Shown here one piece after another: positions 8,452-17,093 of a stretch of 64,000 bases of DNA (positions are counted from its first letter, which is position 1; every line of letters starts with the position of its first letter). A program made the position numbers and the translations under genes. Below the pieces are notes generated by a model. The model was not told the DNA's origin and did no database searches. It was given only the letters and a program-made list of their open reading frames with translations. This stretch comes from Stutzerimonas xanthomarina (lineage in GTDB: Bacteria; Pseudomonadota; Gammaproteobacteria; Pseudomonadales; Pseudomonadaceae), in assembly GCF_003935375.1 (NCBI RefSeq), contig NZ_RHQM01000005.1, positions 62,001 to 126,000 of the forward strand, in the 5' to 3' direction.

Positions 8452-8864
8452 CTTCCCTATTCCCTATTCCCTATCCCCTGCTCAGCGTTCGTGCATTGCT
8501 GCTCAGGCCGCCGGCGAGGCGGGGCGAGTCATCCATTCAGTCCTGGCGCCACGCGACCGACGATCCATCCTGGTCGGCGTTGCGACATCCTCGGTCCATC
8601 AGTGGCTGCTCGCTCGGGTTTCGGCCACCTTGGCCGACTTCCCCTGAGCTCCTATGGCTCGGACGTGAAGGTGTAAAAAAAGTTTCAGCGTTTGTTGCAC
8701 CGCCGAGCGCTTTATTGCCGCAGGTCAAAAGGCCCGCGGCGGGCGTGGCCTGCAGGCCATTTCCGTCGGTCGGGAAAGTTCCCGGAATTTTTCAAGGCCC
8801 GGAACATTTGAGCGCGAACGAGCTACTGGCGTGTTCGGGCGACCATGTAAAGGTGCCGGTCCGC
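8452..8864. other. 413-bp stretch without a convincing gene
   Basis: Upstream region of the MBOAT operon. It holds the heptamer repeat at its left end, a small hairpin CGGGA-AAGT-TCCCG at 8771-8784 followed by a short T-run, and CCGCTCAGCGG near 8861-8871 just past the end of the next gene. Short frames here have no plausible start signals. I see no clear -35/-10 pair. Confidence 0.5.
8453..8473 (-). repeat. Heptanucleotide tandem repeat over the MBOAT ribosome-binding site
   Basis: Three perfect copies of TTCCCTA on the plus strand (TAGGGAA on the minus strand) end one base before the start codon of the MBOAT gene; a partial GGGGA unit follows. Each unit contains an AGGGA Shine-Dalgarno-like core, so copy number would change which core sits at a useful distance from the ATG. 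Confidence 0.75.
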
Positions 8865-9098
8865 TCAGCGGACGCTGCTCAACCCTGCGCTGCTGCGCGC
8901 GCGCTGAACGCTTCTCGACGCGGCGGCAGGCGGTTCGACCTTGCGCTGCAGGTGCCGCACGGTGCGCTTTAGCCGCTGCACCTTGTCTTCCAGTTGGAAG
9001 ACCTTGCGGTTGTTGTAGAACATGCCCAGCACGAACCCCACCGAAGTGAAGACCAGGCCATAGATGAGTGCGGCTTCATAGAGATAGCTGGAAAACAT
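8865..9098 (-). CDS. Small membrane protein with C-terminal coiled coil
   Basis: A 77-residue protein with one hydrophobic segment (about 8-28, IYGLVFTSVGFVLGMFY) followed by a basic, heptad-like helix (about 31-55) and a basic tail. The ATG at 9098 has a good GAGGA ribosome-binding sequence about 10 bases upstream (minus strand). I do not recognise the family. The layout suggests a single-span protein with a cytoplasmic helix that could dimerise or bind a partner. Confidence 0.6.
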   Translation of the reverse strand: MFSSYLYEAALIYGLVFTSVGFVLGMFYNNRKVFQLEDKVQRLKRTVRHLQRKVEPPAAASRSVQRARSSAGLSSVR

Positions 9099-9232
9099 CC
9101 TGTCGTCCTCTGCGGGTAATGGCCACGCTCGTCGAGCGAATCAACCCGGAATGGGCTGATGCCAATCTGCCTTTATGTGACAGGACGCACATTGAAAACG
9201 TTCCCAGTGTGATGGCTGCGCTTGTCGTGCGG

Positions 9233-9892
9233 TCAGCGAGCGCCGGCGGACATGGCGATGGCCGCGGCTGCGGTCCGGGTCTCCACACCGAGCTTCACGT
9301 AGACGTGCTCCAAATGCTTGTTCACCGTGCGCGGGCTGAGCCCGAGGATGTCGCCGATATCGCGGTTGGTCTTGCCGCAGGACACCCAGTGCAGCACCTC
9401 GACCTCGCGTCCGGTCAGCTGGAAACGCTCGGTCAGGGTGGCCTGGATCTGCTTCTCGTCGGCCGGAGCCTGGGCCTGGCGAGCGCTCTGCAGCGTGCGC
9501 GCGGTGCGCAGATGTGCGGCGACGCGGGCCACCACCTGTTCCGGGTGGATTGGCTTGGTCACGTAGTCGATGCCGCCCGCCTCGAAGCCGGCAAGCACAT
9601 GCTCGCTTTCGGTCAGGGCTGTCATGAACAGCACCGGCACGTCTTCCAGTTCGGCCTGTGCCTTGATTCGGCGGCAGGTATCGAAACCGTTCAGCCCGGG
9701 CATCATGGCGTCGAGCAGAACGATGTCCGGCTTCAGCCGCTGCATTCGCTCCAGCGCGCTGAGGCCGTCCAGCGCCACCAGCACCATGTAGCCGGCCTGG
9801 TCGAGTGCGCCGGAGAGCAGGGCGAGGTTGTCGGGCACGTCATCGACGATCATCACGATGCCCTGGTTCTGCGGATGATCAGCTGGATGCAT
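9233..9892 (-). CDS. LuxR-family response regulator (REC-HTH)
   Basis: A 219-residue two-domain regulator. The receiver domain (about 11-130) has D17/D18, phosphoacceptor D61 in VLLDAMMPG, T92 in FMTAL and K113 in TKP. The C-terminal LuxR helix-turn-helix (about 155-215) reads LTGREVEVLHWVSCGKTNRDI. The start overlaps the end of the upstream hybrid kinase gene by 14 bases, so the two are co-translated and probably form a signalling pair. LuxR-type regulators bind short dyads, and two nearly identical 17-bp elements precede the transporter and formamidase operons at 13504 and 18873. They are its most likely targets. Confidence 0.9.
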   Translation of the reverse strand: MHPADHPQNQGIVMIVDDVPDNLALLSGALDQAGYMVLVALDGLSALERMQRLKPDIVLLDAMMPGLNGFDTCRRIKAQAELEDVPVLFMTALTESEHVLAGFEAGGIDYVTKPIHPEQVVARVAAHLRTARTLQSARQAQAPADEKQIQATLTERFQLTGREVEVLHWVSCGKTNRDIGDILGLSPRTVNKHLEHVYVKLGVETRTAAAAIAMSAGAR

Positions 9893-12800
9893 GGCTGTCC
9901 TCCATGGTCGTCTGAATCTCGTTGGTCATGGCCTGGTCCAGCCGCTGGCCCAGTTCGTTCAGCTGGAAGCGCCTGGCCAGCTGGCGCAGTTCCTGGAGCT
10001 GCGCGGCGGCGGCCGGCAGGTCGCGTTCGAGCTGGTCGAGCAGTTCGATCACGCCGCGCACGTACCCGAGCGAGGCCTGTTGCTGCAGCGCATGCAGGGC
10101 ATTGAGCGGCAGGCCCGCGGCGGTCGAAGTGGTGGCCACCGCATCGCGTCTGAGCCAGTCCAGCGCCAGCAGCTGGCGAATCTTGTCCAGCAGCACCGGG
10201 GCATGCACCGGCTTGGGCAGGTAGTCACTGCAATCGGCAGCGACACTCGCGCCGTCGACGAAGGCATTGGCGGAAATGACGATGATCGGCGCCGTCGAAC
10301 CCACCGACCGGCGAATCAGCCTGGCGGTCTGCCAGCCGTCGAGCTGCGGCATTGAGAGGTCCATCAGGATCAGGTCAGGGTTGTGCAGCGAAACCTGGCT
10401 GAGCGCTTCCTGGCCGTTGCTGGCCATGAGTATCTCGAAGCCCAATGGCTCGAGCATGCCGGCCAGCACCTTGCGGTGTTCGATGTGGTCGTCGACCACC
10501 AGCACGCGGCGGCGCGGGCCGTGGTAGCCGATGATGTCGTGTTCGACATGGACTACCGCCTGCGGCACGCGCACTTCGGAGAGGAACAGGCGCAGTTGAA
10601 AAACGCTGCCGCGACCTTGCTCGCTCTTCATTGACAGCTCGCCGCCCATCAATGCGGTGAGCATGCGGGTGATGGTCAGGCCGAGGCCCAGACCGCTGTC
10701 CTGACGCAACGGATTACCGCGCTCGAACGGCTGGAACAGTCGCTCCACCTGTTCGGGGGGGATGCCGATGCCGGTGTCGGCGATCTCGAAGGTCGCCGTT
10801 TCACGCAGGTAGCTCGCGCGTAGGGTGATGCTGCCGGCGTCGGTGTAGCGCACCGCATTGCCGAGCAGGTTGATGAGAATCTGCCGTACGCGCTTCTCGT
10901 CGCCGCGCACAACGGCCGGGATGCGGCCCTGGGTTTCGAAGTGGAAGCGCAGGCCCTTTTCCTCGGCCTGTGGCGCGATCATCTGCCGTACCTGCAGGAG
11001 AAACTCGGGAAAGGCGATCTCGGATGGCTCCAGATTGAGCTTTCCGGCCTCGATCCTGGCCACGTCGAGCAGCCCGTCGATCAGCGAGAGCAGATGAGCG
11101 CCGCTGCGATGGATGGTGCCCAGCGCTTCCTTGTGTCGCGTCGGCAGCTCGCCATCGCGCAACAGGATCTGCGCATAGCCGAGGATGCTGTTCAGCGGGG
11201 TGCGCAGCTCATGGGACAGGCCGGTCACATAGCGGCTCTTGGCGGCATTGGCCGCCTCGGACGCCTCCTTGGCCTTCTGCAGCTGTTCGTCGGTCTTGCG
11301 GTGGGCTTCGATTTCTTGCATCAGCAGGTGGGTCTGGCGATCCGATTCCTGCTGGGCGACGTGGCGGCTTTCGCGGGTCAGCACCACCCACCAGGCGAGA
11401 ATCCCGGCGAACAGCGAGAGCACCAGGAATGCCTTGAGAAACGCCTGATAAAGGGTTTCTCCCGCCTCCTGCGGGCTGGCCACGACGCTCGGCGAGACCT
11501 GGCTGTAGATCAGCCAGAGCGCCAGCGAAAGCAGGCCGATGATCAGGCCGAGCACACCGAGGTAGTGCGCCAGGCGGGTGTGCAGGCGCGGGATGGACAC
11601 CTGCGGGAAGGCCCAGCGGAGGAAGTTGTCCCACTGCGCCGAGAGCCGCGCGTGCGGCTTGCACAGGTCGCCACAGCGCGCATCGAGCGAGCAGCACAGC
11701 GAGCAGATCGGCGCACCGTAGGCGGGGCAGAAGGCGGTGTCCGGCTCTTCGAAGGCGTTGCTGCACAGCACGCAGGCGACTTTGCCGCGCTCGGTATAGG
11801 GGTAGAGCAGCTCTGGCTGGCGTTTACGGGCGATATAGAAACGCCCACCGGTGAGCCAGGCGATCAATGGTGCGCAGATCAGTGCGGTGCCCAGCGCGAT
11901 CATCGGCGAGGCTGCCTGGGCCAACGCACCGAGCACGCCGCTGTGGGCGAGAATCGCCAGCAGCGAGGCGATCAGCATGGCGCCGACGCCCACCGGGTTG
12001 ATGTCGTAGAGGTGTGCGCGCTTGAATTCGATCTGCCGCGGCGACAGGCCCAGCGGCTTGTTGATCACCAGGTCCGCGACCAGCGCGCCGATCCAGGCGA
12101 TGGCCACGTTGGCGTACAGCCCGAGCACCTGCTCGATGGCTTCGAACACGCCCAGTTCCATCAACATCAGCGCGATCGACACGTTGAATACCAGCCAGAC
12201 CACCCGCCCCGGATGGCTGTGGGTGACGCGCGCGAAGAAGTTCGACCAGGCCAGGGAGCCGGCATAGGCGTTGGTCACGTTGATCTTCACCTGCGAGACG
12301 ATGACGAACAGCACCATGGCGCCCAGAGCCCATTCCGGCGAGGCGAACACGTAGCTGAAGGCCACCAGGTACATCTGTGTCGGCTCGGCCGCCTTGTCCA
12401 CCGGGATTTCGTGCTGCAACGCGAGAAAGGCGAGAAAGGCGCCAGCGAGCATCTTCAGTGCGCCGGGGATGATCCAGCCGGGGCCGGCGGCAAGCATCGC
12501 CAGCCACCAGCGAACGCGGTTCTGCCGGGTCTTCTCGGGCAGGAATCGCAGGTAGTCGACCTGCTCGCCGATCTGTGTGATCAGTGCCAGCGCCACCGTG
12601 CAGGCGGCGCCGAAGGACAGCAGGTTGAACGAGCCACCGTCGCCTTCGCGGCCGGCGAAACTGGTCAGATCGCTCAGCGCATCGGGGTTCTTGGCGATGA
12701 CGAAGATGTAGGGCAGCAACAGCAGGATCAGCCAGACCGGTTGCGTCCAGAGCTGCAGGCGGTTGATCAGGGTGATGCCGTAGGTCACCAGCGGCACGAT

Positions 12801-13460
12801 GATGATCGAACAGACCACATAGGCGAGCGCCAGCGGGATGCCGAAATACAGCTCCAGCGCCAGCGCCATGATCGCTGCTTCGAGGGCGAAGAACAGGAAG
12901 GTGAAGCTGGCGTAGATCAGCGAGGTGATGGTCGAGCCGATGTAGCCGAAGCCGGCGCCGCGGGTCAGCAGGTCCATGTCCACGCCGTAGCGCGCCGCGT
13001 AGTAACTGATCGGCAACCCGGTGAGGAAGATCACTAGCGCCACCGCAAGGATCGCCCAGAGTGTATTGGTGAAACCGTAGGAAAGGGCCAGCGTGCCGCC
13101 GATGGCTTCCAGGGCCAGGAACGACACCGCACCGAGCGCGGTGTTGGCGATACGAAATTCCGACCACTTGCGAAACGACTTGGGGGTGAAACGCAGGGCA
13201 TAGTCTTCCAGCGTCTCGTCGGCGACCCAGCTGTTGTAGTCGCGGCGGATCTTGACGATGCGCTGTGTGCCTGTGATCTGCACGCTGGCGGCCCCGGCTG
13301 ATTGTCGTTTCCCTGGTTTGAGCAACTTCCGTGCCCCCGTTCGGCACTGCTGATGACCCGCGGCGAAGCACCGGTACGCATGCCGGCGCAGCGCTGCCGT
13401 GATCGGCAGGGGCGAGGGTTGCCGGCTGCCGGCGTGCTCCATACCGGCGCAAGGATGCAC
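9879..13460 (-). CDS. Hybrid histidine kinase with N-terminal NCS1 permease-like domain
   Basis: A very large (up to 1193 residues) sensor kinase. About residues 75-530 form a 12-segment NCS1 (cytosine/purine/allantoin permease) transporter-like domain. Next come a cysteine-rich CxxC cluster (about 562-600, starting CVLCSNAF), two membrane segments (about 620-700), a HisKA domain with the H-box LSHELRTPLNS (H750), an HATPase domain with GLGLGLTITRM, and a receiver domain with D1034 (LILMDLSMPQ). The GTG at 13460 has CAGGAG 8 bases upstream, but the first 70 residues look uncharacteristic; a GTG at 13283 is an alternative. It is divergent from the amide/urea transporter operon and overlaps the response regulator gene. 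A transporter-like domain sensing urea, formamide or a related compound is inferred. Confidence 0.85.
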   Translation of the reverse strand: MHPCAGMEHAGSRQPSPLPITAALRRHAYRCFAAGHQQCRTGARKLLKPGKRQSAGAASVQITGTQRIVKIRRDYNSWVADETLEDYALRFTPKSFRKWSEFRIANTALGAVSFLALEAIGGTLALSYGFTNTLWAILAVALVIFLTGLPISYYAARYGVDMDLLTRGAGFGYIGSTITSLIYASFTFLFFALEAAIMALALELYFGIPLALAYVVCSIIIVPLVTYGITLINRLQLWTQPVWLILLLLPYIFVIAKNPDALSDLTSFAGREGDGGSFNLLSFGAACTVALALITQIGEQVDYLRFLPEKTRQNRVRWWLAMLAAGPGWIIPGALKMLAGAFLAFLALQHEIPVDKAAEPTQMYLVAFSYVFASPEWALGAMVLFVIVSQVKINVTNAYAGSLAWSNFFARVTHSHPGRVVWLVFNVSIALMLMELGVFEAIEQVLGLYANVAIAWIGALVADLVINKPLGLSPRQIEFKRAHLYDINPVGVGAMLIASLLAILAHSGVLGALAQAASPMIALGTALICAPLIAWLTGGRFYIARKRQPELLYPYTERGKVACVLCSNAFEEPDTAFCPAYGAPICSLCCSLDARCGDLCKPHARLSAQWDNFLRWAFPQVSIPRLHTRLAHYLGVLGLIIGLLSLALWLIYSQVSPSVVASPQEAGETLYQAFLKAFLVLSLFAGILAWWVVLTRESRHVAQQESDRQTHLLMQEIEAHRKTDEQLQKAKEASEAANAAKSRYVTGLSHELRTPLNSILGYAQILLRDGELPTRHKEALGTIHRSGAHLLSLIDGLLDVARIEAGKLNLEPSEIAFPEFLLQVRQMIAPQAEEKGLRFHFETQGRIPAVVRGDEKRVRQILINLLGNAVRYTDAGSITLRASYLRETATFEIADTGIGIPPEQVERLFQPFERGNPLRQDSGLGLGLTITRMLTALMGGELSMKSEQGRGSVFQLRLFLSEVRVPQAVVHVEHDIIGYHGPRRRVLVVDDHIEHRKVLAGMLEPLGFEILMASNGQEALSQVSLHNPDLILMDLSMPQLDGWQTARLIRRSVGSTAPIIVISANAFVDGASVAADCSDYLPKPVHAPVLLDKIRQLLALDWLRRDAVATTSTAAGLPLNALHALQQQASLGYVRGVIELLDQLERDLPAAAAQLQELRQLARRFQLNELGQRLDQAMTNEIQTTMEDSHASS

Positions 13461-13481
13461 CAGCAGTGCTCCTGCAACGGA

Positions 13482-13520
13482 TACGTCAGATGACGTACCC
13501 GCTTACGTCATCCTGCGTAT
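13482..13520. promoter_or_regulatory. Repeated TACGTCA elements upstream of the amide/urea transporter operon
   Basis: Three half-sites occur: TACGTCA (13482-13488), TGACGTA (13491-13497) and TACGTCA (13504-13510). The first two form a dyad with a 2-base gap; the last two lie in the 9-bp inverted repeat GATGACGTA/TACGTCATC. The 17-mer TACGTCATCCTGCGTAT (13504-13520) recurs with two changes at 18873-18889 before fmdA. It lies about 110 bp before the transporter start and just outside the kinase start, so it could control both directions. Confidence 0.6.
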
Positions 13521-13627
13521 ACCCCGGTCAGACAGCCGAGCCCATTCTTGCTCCCGACCCGATGCCGGCCCGCAGCAGCAATGTTGCGGCAAGCCAAGCA
13601 CGGCCCACCGAGACAGGAGCAATCATC

Positions 13628-14869
13628 ATGGATTCAAAACTGACGGGTTCGTCACGCCGCCTTCCCCGCCGGCTTGCGCAGGGGGCTGCGGCACTCTCGA
13701 TGCTGGCAATGAGCATCTTCGCCTCGAGCGCCAGCGCCGAGGTCAACACCACCGGCTTGGCGGTCACCGATACGGAAGTGGTGGTCGGGCAGCTGCATTC
13801 GGCGACGGGCACCATGGCCATCTCCGAGACCGGCTCGATCCAGGCCGAGCGACTGGCCATCGAGCAGATCAACGCGGCAGGCGGCATCCTTGGCCGGCAG
13901 ATCAAGGTGGTGCAGGAAGACGGTGCGTCCGACTGGCCGACCTTCGCCGAAAAGGCCAAGAAGCTGCTGGAGCGTGACAAGGTTGCCGCGGTGTTCGGCT
14001 GCTGGACCTCGGCCTCGCGCAAGGCGGTGCTACCGATCTTCGAGCGGGAGAACGGGCTGCTCTACTACCCGACCTTCTATGAAGGCCTGGAGCAGTCGAA
14101 GAACGTCGTCTATACCGGCCAGGAGGCCACCCAGCAGATCCTCGCCGGCCTCGACTGGGTCGCTAAGGAGAAGGGCGCCAAGACCTTCTACCTGCTCGGC
14201 TCCGACTACATCTGGCCGCGCACCTCGATGAAGATCGCCCGCAAGCACATCGAGAACGTGCTCGGCGGCAAGGTGGTGGGCGAGGAGTACTATCCGCTGG
14301 GCAACACCCAGTTCGGCTCGCTGACCAACAAGATCAAGCTGAAGAAGCCTGACGTGATCTTCGCCGCCGTGGTCGGTGGTTCCAACGTCGCCTTCTACAA
14401 GCAGCTCAAGGCTGCCGGCATCACCGCGGACAAGCAGACCCTGCTGACCCTCTCGGTCACCGAAGACGAACTGCTCGGCATCGGCGGCGAGAACATGGCC
14501 GGCTTCTACGCCTCGATGAAGTACTTCCAGAGCCTCGACAACCCGAACAACGTCGAATTCGTCAAGGCCTTCAAGGCCAAGTACGGCCAGGACGCGGTGA
14601 TCGGCGATGTCACCCAGGCCGCCTATCTCGGCCCCTGGCTGTGGAAGGCCGCGGTCGAGAAGGCCGGCAGCTTCGATGTCGACAAGGTGGTTGCCGCCTC
14701 CGCCGGGCTGGAGCTGAACACCGCGCCGGAAGGCTACGTGAAGGTGCATGAGAACCAGCACCTGTGGAGCAAGACGCGCATCGGCCAGGTGCAGGCCGAC
14801 GGCCAGTTCCAGGTGGTCTTCGAGTCCGACCTGATCGAGCCGAACCCCTTCCCGAAAGGCTACCAGTAA
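13628..14869 (+). CDS. urtA: Urea/short-chain amide ABC transporter, substrate-binding protein (UrtA/FmdD-like)
   Basis: A 413-residue periplasmic binding protein. I chose the ATG at 13628 because ACAGGAGC precedes it and it opens a twin-arginine-like signal peptide (SSRRLPRRLAQG, then a hydrophobic run ending ASSASA). The mature part (VVVGQLHSATGTMAISE; AVFGCWTSASRKAVLP) is a type I periplasmic fold of the UrtA/FmdD/AmiC family, which binds urea and small amides. It heads a same-strand run of five transporter genes followed by amide hydrolase genes, so formamide, acetamide or urea is the likely ligand. An in-frame upstream extension to 13466 is rejected because it lacks a signal peptide and overlaps the regulatory repeats. 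Confidence 0.88.
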   Translation: MDSKLTGSSRRLPRRLAQGAAALSMLAMSIFASSASAEVNTTGLAVTDTEVVVGQLHSATGTMAISETGSIQAERLAIEQINAAGGILGRQIKVVQEDGASDWPTFAEKAKKLLERDKVAAVFGCWTSASRKAVLPIFERENGLLYYPTFYEGLEQSKNVVYTGQEATQQILAGLDWVAKEKGAKTFYLLGSDYIWPRTSMKIARKHIENVLGGKVVGEEYYPLGNTQFGSLTNKIKLKKPDVIFAAVVGGSNVAFYKQLKAAGITADKQTLLTLSVTEDELLGIGGENMAGFYASMKYFQSLDNPNNVEFVKAFKAKYGQDAVIGDVTQAAYLGPWLWKAAVEKAGSFDVDKVVAASAGLELNTAPEGYVKVHENQHLWSKTRIGQVQADGQFQVVFESDLIEPNPFPKGYQ

Positions 14870-14932
14870 CCCTCTCTGCGCCGCGTGCCGGCAGGCCCGC
14901 GGCGCTCTCTTTTGCCATCAGGAGACATCATC

Positions 14933-15850
14933 ATGGAATGGCTATCGGAGTTTGGTGCCATCGCGGCCATGCAGGGTTTCAACGGCTTGTCGGTGTTCTG
15001 CGTGCTGCTGCTGATGGCTCTGGGTCTGGCGATCATCTTTGGTCAGATGGGCGTGATAAACATGGCCCATGGCGAGTTCCTCACCGTGGGTGCCTACACC
15101 ACCTATCTGGTTTCGGTGCTGACGCTCAAGTACCTGCCTGAGCTGCAGCCCTACTACTTCTTCGTCGCCATCGTGCTGTCATTCGTGATTGCCGGTGCGC
15201 TGGGCTGGCTCGCCGAATGGGCGTTGATCAGCAAGCTTTACCATCGCCCGCTGGACACGTTGCTGGCGACCTGGGGCCTGTCACTGGTGATGCAGCAGGC
15301 GTTCCGTTCGATCTTCGGTGCGCGCGAGGTCAGCGCCACGCTGCCGGACTGGCTGATGGGGTCCTGGATGCCCACCGACACCATCGACATCCCGCTCAAC
15401 GGGCTGTTCGTGATGGCGCTGACACTGCTGCTCACCACGACGATCTTCGTCCTCATGTACCGCTCGCGCTGGGGCCTGCAGGTGCGCGCCACGGTGCAGA
15501 ACCGAGTGATGGCACGTTCGGTGGGGATCAACACCAAGAAGGTCGACCGCATGACCTTCGCCCTCGGCTGCGGCGTGGCCGGGGTCGCTGGCGCGGCGTT
15601 CACCACCATCGGTTCGACGGGCCCGACCTCCGGTTCGCTGTACATCGTCGACACCTTTCTGGTGGTGGTCTTCGGCGGCGCGGCCAGTCTGTTCGGCACC
15701 ATTGCCTCGGCGTTCTCCATCGCCCAGACGCAATCGATGGCCGAGTTCTTCATCAGCGGCTCGATGGCCAAGGTGCTGACCCTTTCGGCGGTGATCCTGA
15801 TCCTCATGCTGCGTCCGCAGGGGCTGTTCACGGCCAAGGTGCGCAAATGA
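14933..15850 (+). CDS. urtB: Urea/amide ABC transporter permease (UrtB-like)
   Basis: A 305-residue inner-membrane permease of the LivH/UrtB type with about eight hydrophobic segments and the family stretch IIFGQMGVINMAHGEF. The ATG at 14933 follows CAGGAGACATC, so I prefer it to the upstream in-frame start at 14885. It lacks the long N-terminal extension found in many UrtB proteins of urea operons, which fits an amide-transport variant. It is expected to pair with the UrtC-like permease encoded 46 bp downstream. Confidence 0.87.
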   Translation: MEWLSEFGAIAAMQGFNGLSVFCVLLLMALGLAIIFGQMGVINMAHGEFLTVGAYTTYLVSVLTLKYLPELQPYYFFVAIVLSFVIAGALGWLAEWALISKLYHRPLDTLLATWGLSLVMQQAFRSIFGAREVSATLPDWLMGSWMPTDTIDIPLNGLFVMALTLLLTTTIFVLMYRSRWGLQVRATVQNRVMARSVGINTKKVDRMTFALGCGVAGVAGAAFTTIGSTGPTSGSLYIVDTFLVVVFGGAASLFGTIASAFSIAQTQSMAEFFISGSMAKVLTLSAVILILMLRPQGLFTAKVRK

Positions 15851-15896
15851 TGAACAGTTTTTTTGTGGCAGTGGCGAACGACGTGAGGGCCAAGGC

Positions 15897-17093
15897 ATGA
15901 ACTCGACACTCGATAAATTCTTCGGCGGAAAGCAGGGCGGCATCGGTCTGCTGATCCTCGCGGCGCTGCTCCTGCTGGTGTTTCCGCTGCTGCTCGACAG
16001 CTTTCGCCTGAACATGGTGGGCAAGTACCTGACCTACGCCTTCGTTGCCGTGGGCCTCGTGCTCTGCTGGGGCTACGGCGGCATTCTCAGCCTGGGGCAG
16101 GGGATCTTCTTCGGCCTCGGCGGCTACTGCATGGCGATGTTCCTCAAGCTCGAGGCATCCGACCCGGAAAGCACCAGGATCCAGTCCACGCCCGGCATCC
16201 CGGACTTCATGGACTGGAACCAGATCACCGAGCTGCCGATGTTCTGGCAACCCTTCCAGAGCTTCGGCTTCACCCTGCTTGCCGTGGTCGCGGTGCCGGC
16301 GATCCTCGCGCTGATCATCGGTGTGGCGATGTTCAAGCGCCGGGTGGGTGACGTGTACTTCTCCATCGTCACCCAGGCCATCGCGGCGATCCTGACCATC
16401 CTGATCATCGGACAGCAGGGCCTGACCGGCGGGGTGAACGGCATCACCGACCTGAAGACGCTGCTCGGCTGGGACATTCGCACTGACGAGGCGAAGACCA
16501 TTCTCTACTTCGTCAACGCGGCGCTGCTGATCGGCTGCATCCTGATCGGGCGTTTCATCCTCGCCTCGAAGCTCGGGCGCCTGCTGATGGCCATGCGTGA
16601 CAAGGAAGAACGGGTGCGCTTCTCCGGTTACGACGTGGCCAGCTTCAAGATTTTCGTGTTCTGCGTGGCGGCGAGCTTCTCGGCCATCGGCGGGGCGATG
16701 TTCACCCTGCAGGTGGGCTTCATGTCGCCGAGCTTCGTCGGCATCGTGCCATCGATCGAGATGGTCATCTTCGCCGCCGTGGGCGGGCGCATGTCGCTGC
16801 TCGGCGCGGTATACGGCGCGTTGCTGGTCAACTACGGCAAGACGGTGTTCTCCGAGAGCTTCCCCGAACTCTGGTTGTACTTCATGGGCGGCCTGTTCAT
16901 CGCCGTGGTCATGTATTTCCCCAACGGCCTGGCAGGCCTCTGGCAGAGTCATGCCCGCCCCTGGCTGGCGCGTCTGCGGCTGCCGGATCGGCGCCAGCCA
17001 CTGATGAAGCCCAAGCCGCCGGCGGAGCAGGCGGGGGTGGGCGGTGCAACGATTGATGCGGTTCCCGCCAAGCAACTGGAGAGCACGCCATGA
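15897..17093 (+). CDS. urtC: Urea/amide ABC transporter permease (UrtC-like)
   Basis: A 398-residue LivM/UrtC-type permease with about ten membrane segments and the conserved CWGYGGILSLGQGIFFGLGG stretch. The C-terminal 50 residues are a polar, proline-rich tail. Its stop overlaps the start of the ATPase gene by 4 bases (ATGA), so the two are translationally coupled. It forms the membrane channel with the UrtB-like subunit. The ribosome-binding site is weak (AGGGCCAAGG). Confidence 0.87.
   Translation: MNSTLDKFFGGKQGGIGLLILAALLLLVFPLLLDSFRLNMVGKYLTYAFVAVGLVLCWGYGGILSLGQGIFFGLGGYCMAMFLKLEASDPESTRIQSTPGIPDFMDWNQITELPMFWQPFQSFGFTLLAVVAVPAILALIIGVAMFKRRVGDVYFSIVTQAIAAILTILIIGQQGLTGGVNGITDLKTLLGWDIRTDEAKTILYFVNAALLIGCILIGRFILASKLGRLLMAMRDKEERVRFSGYDVASFKIFVFCVAASFSAIGGAMFTLQVGFMSPSFVGIVPSIEMVIFAAVGGRMSLLGAVYGALLVNYGKTVFSESFPELWLYFMGGLFIAVVMYFPNGLAGLWQSHARPWLARLRLPDRRQPLMKPKPPAEQAGVGGATIDAVPAKQLESTP

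Noticed and set aside
9127..9139. CGCTCGTCGAGCG palindrome
   Set aside because: Short, no loop for a stable hairpin and no T-run; could be chance in GC-rich DNA.
10941..13037. 698-residue plus-strand frame antisense to the hybrid kinase
   Set aside because: Low-complexity Gln/Arg/Gly/His composition typical of a high-GC shadow; the minus frame has clear transporter and kinase motifs.
13521..13627. Sigma-54 promoter before the urtA-like gene, expected for a nitrogen-regulated operon
   Set aside because: I looked for GG-N10-GC with TGGC/TTGC context and found no acceptable match in this stretch.
15828..17075. 415-residue minus-strand frame over the urtC-like gene
   Set aside because: Charged His/Glu/Asp-rich shadow of a membrane protein gene.
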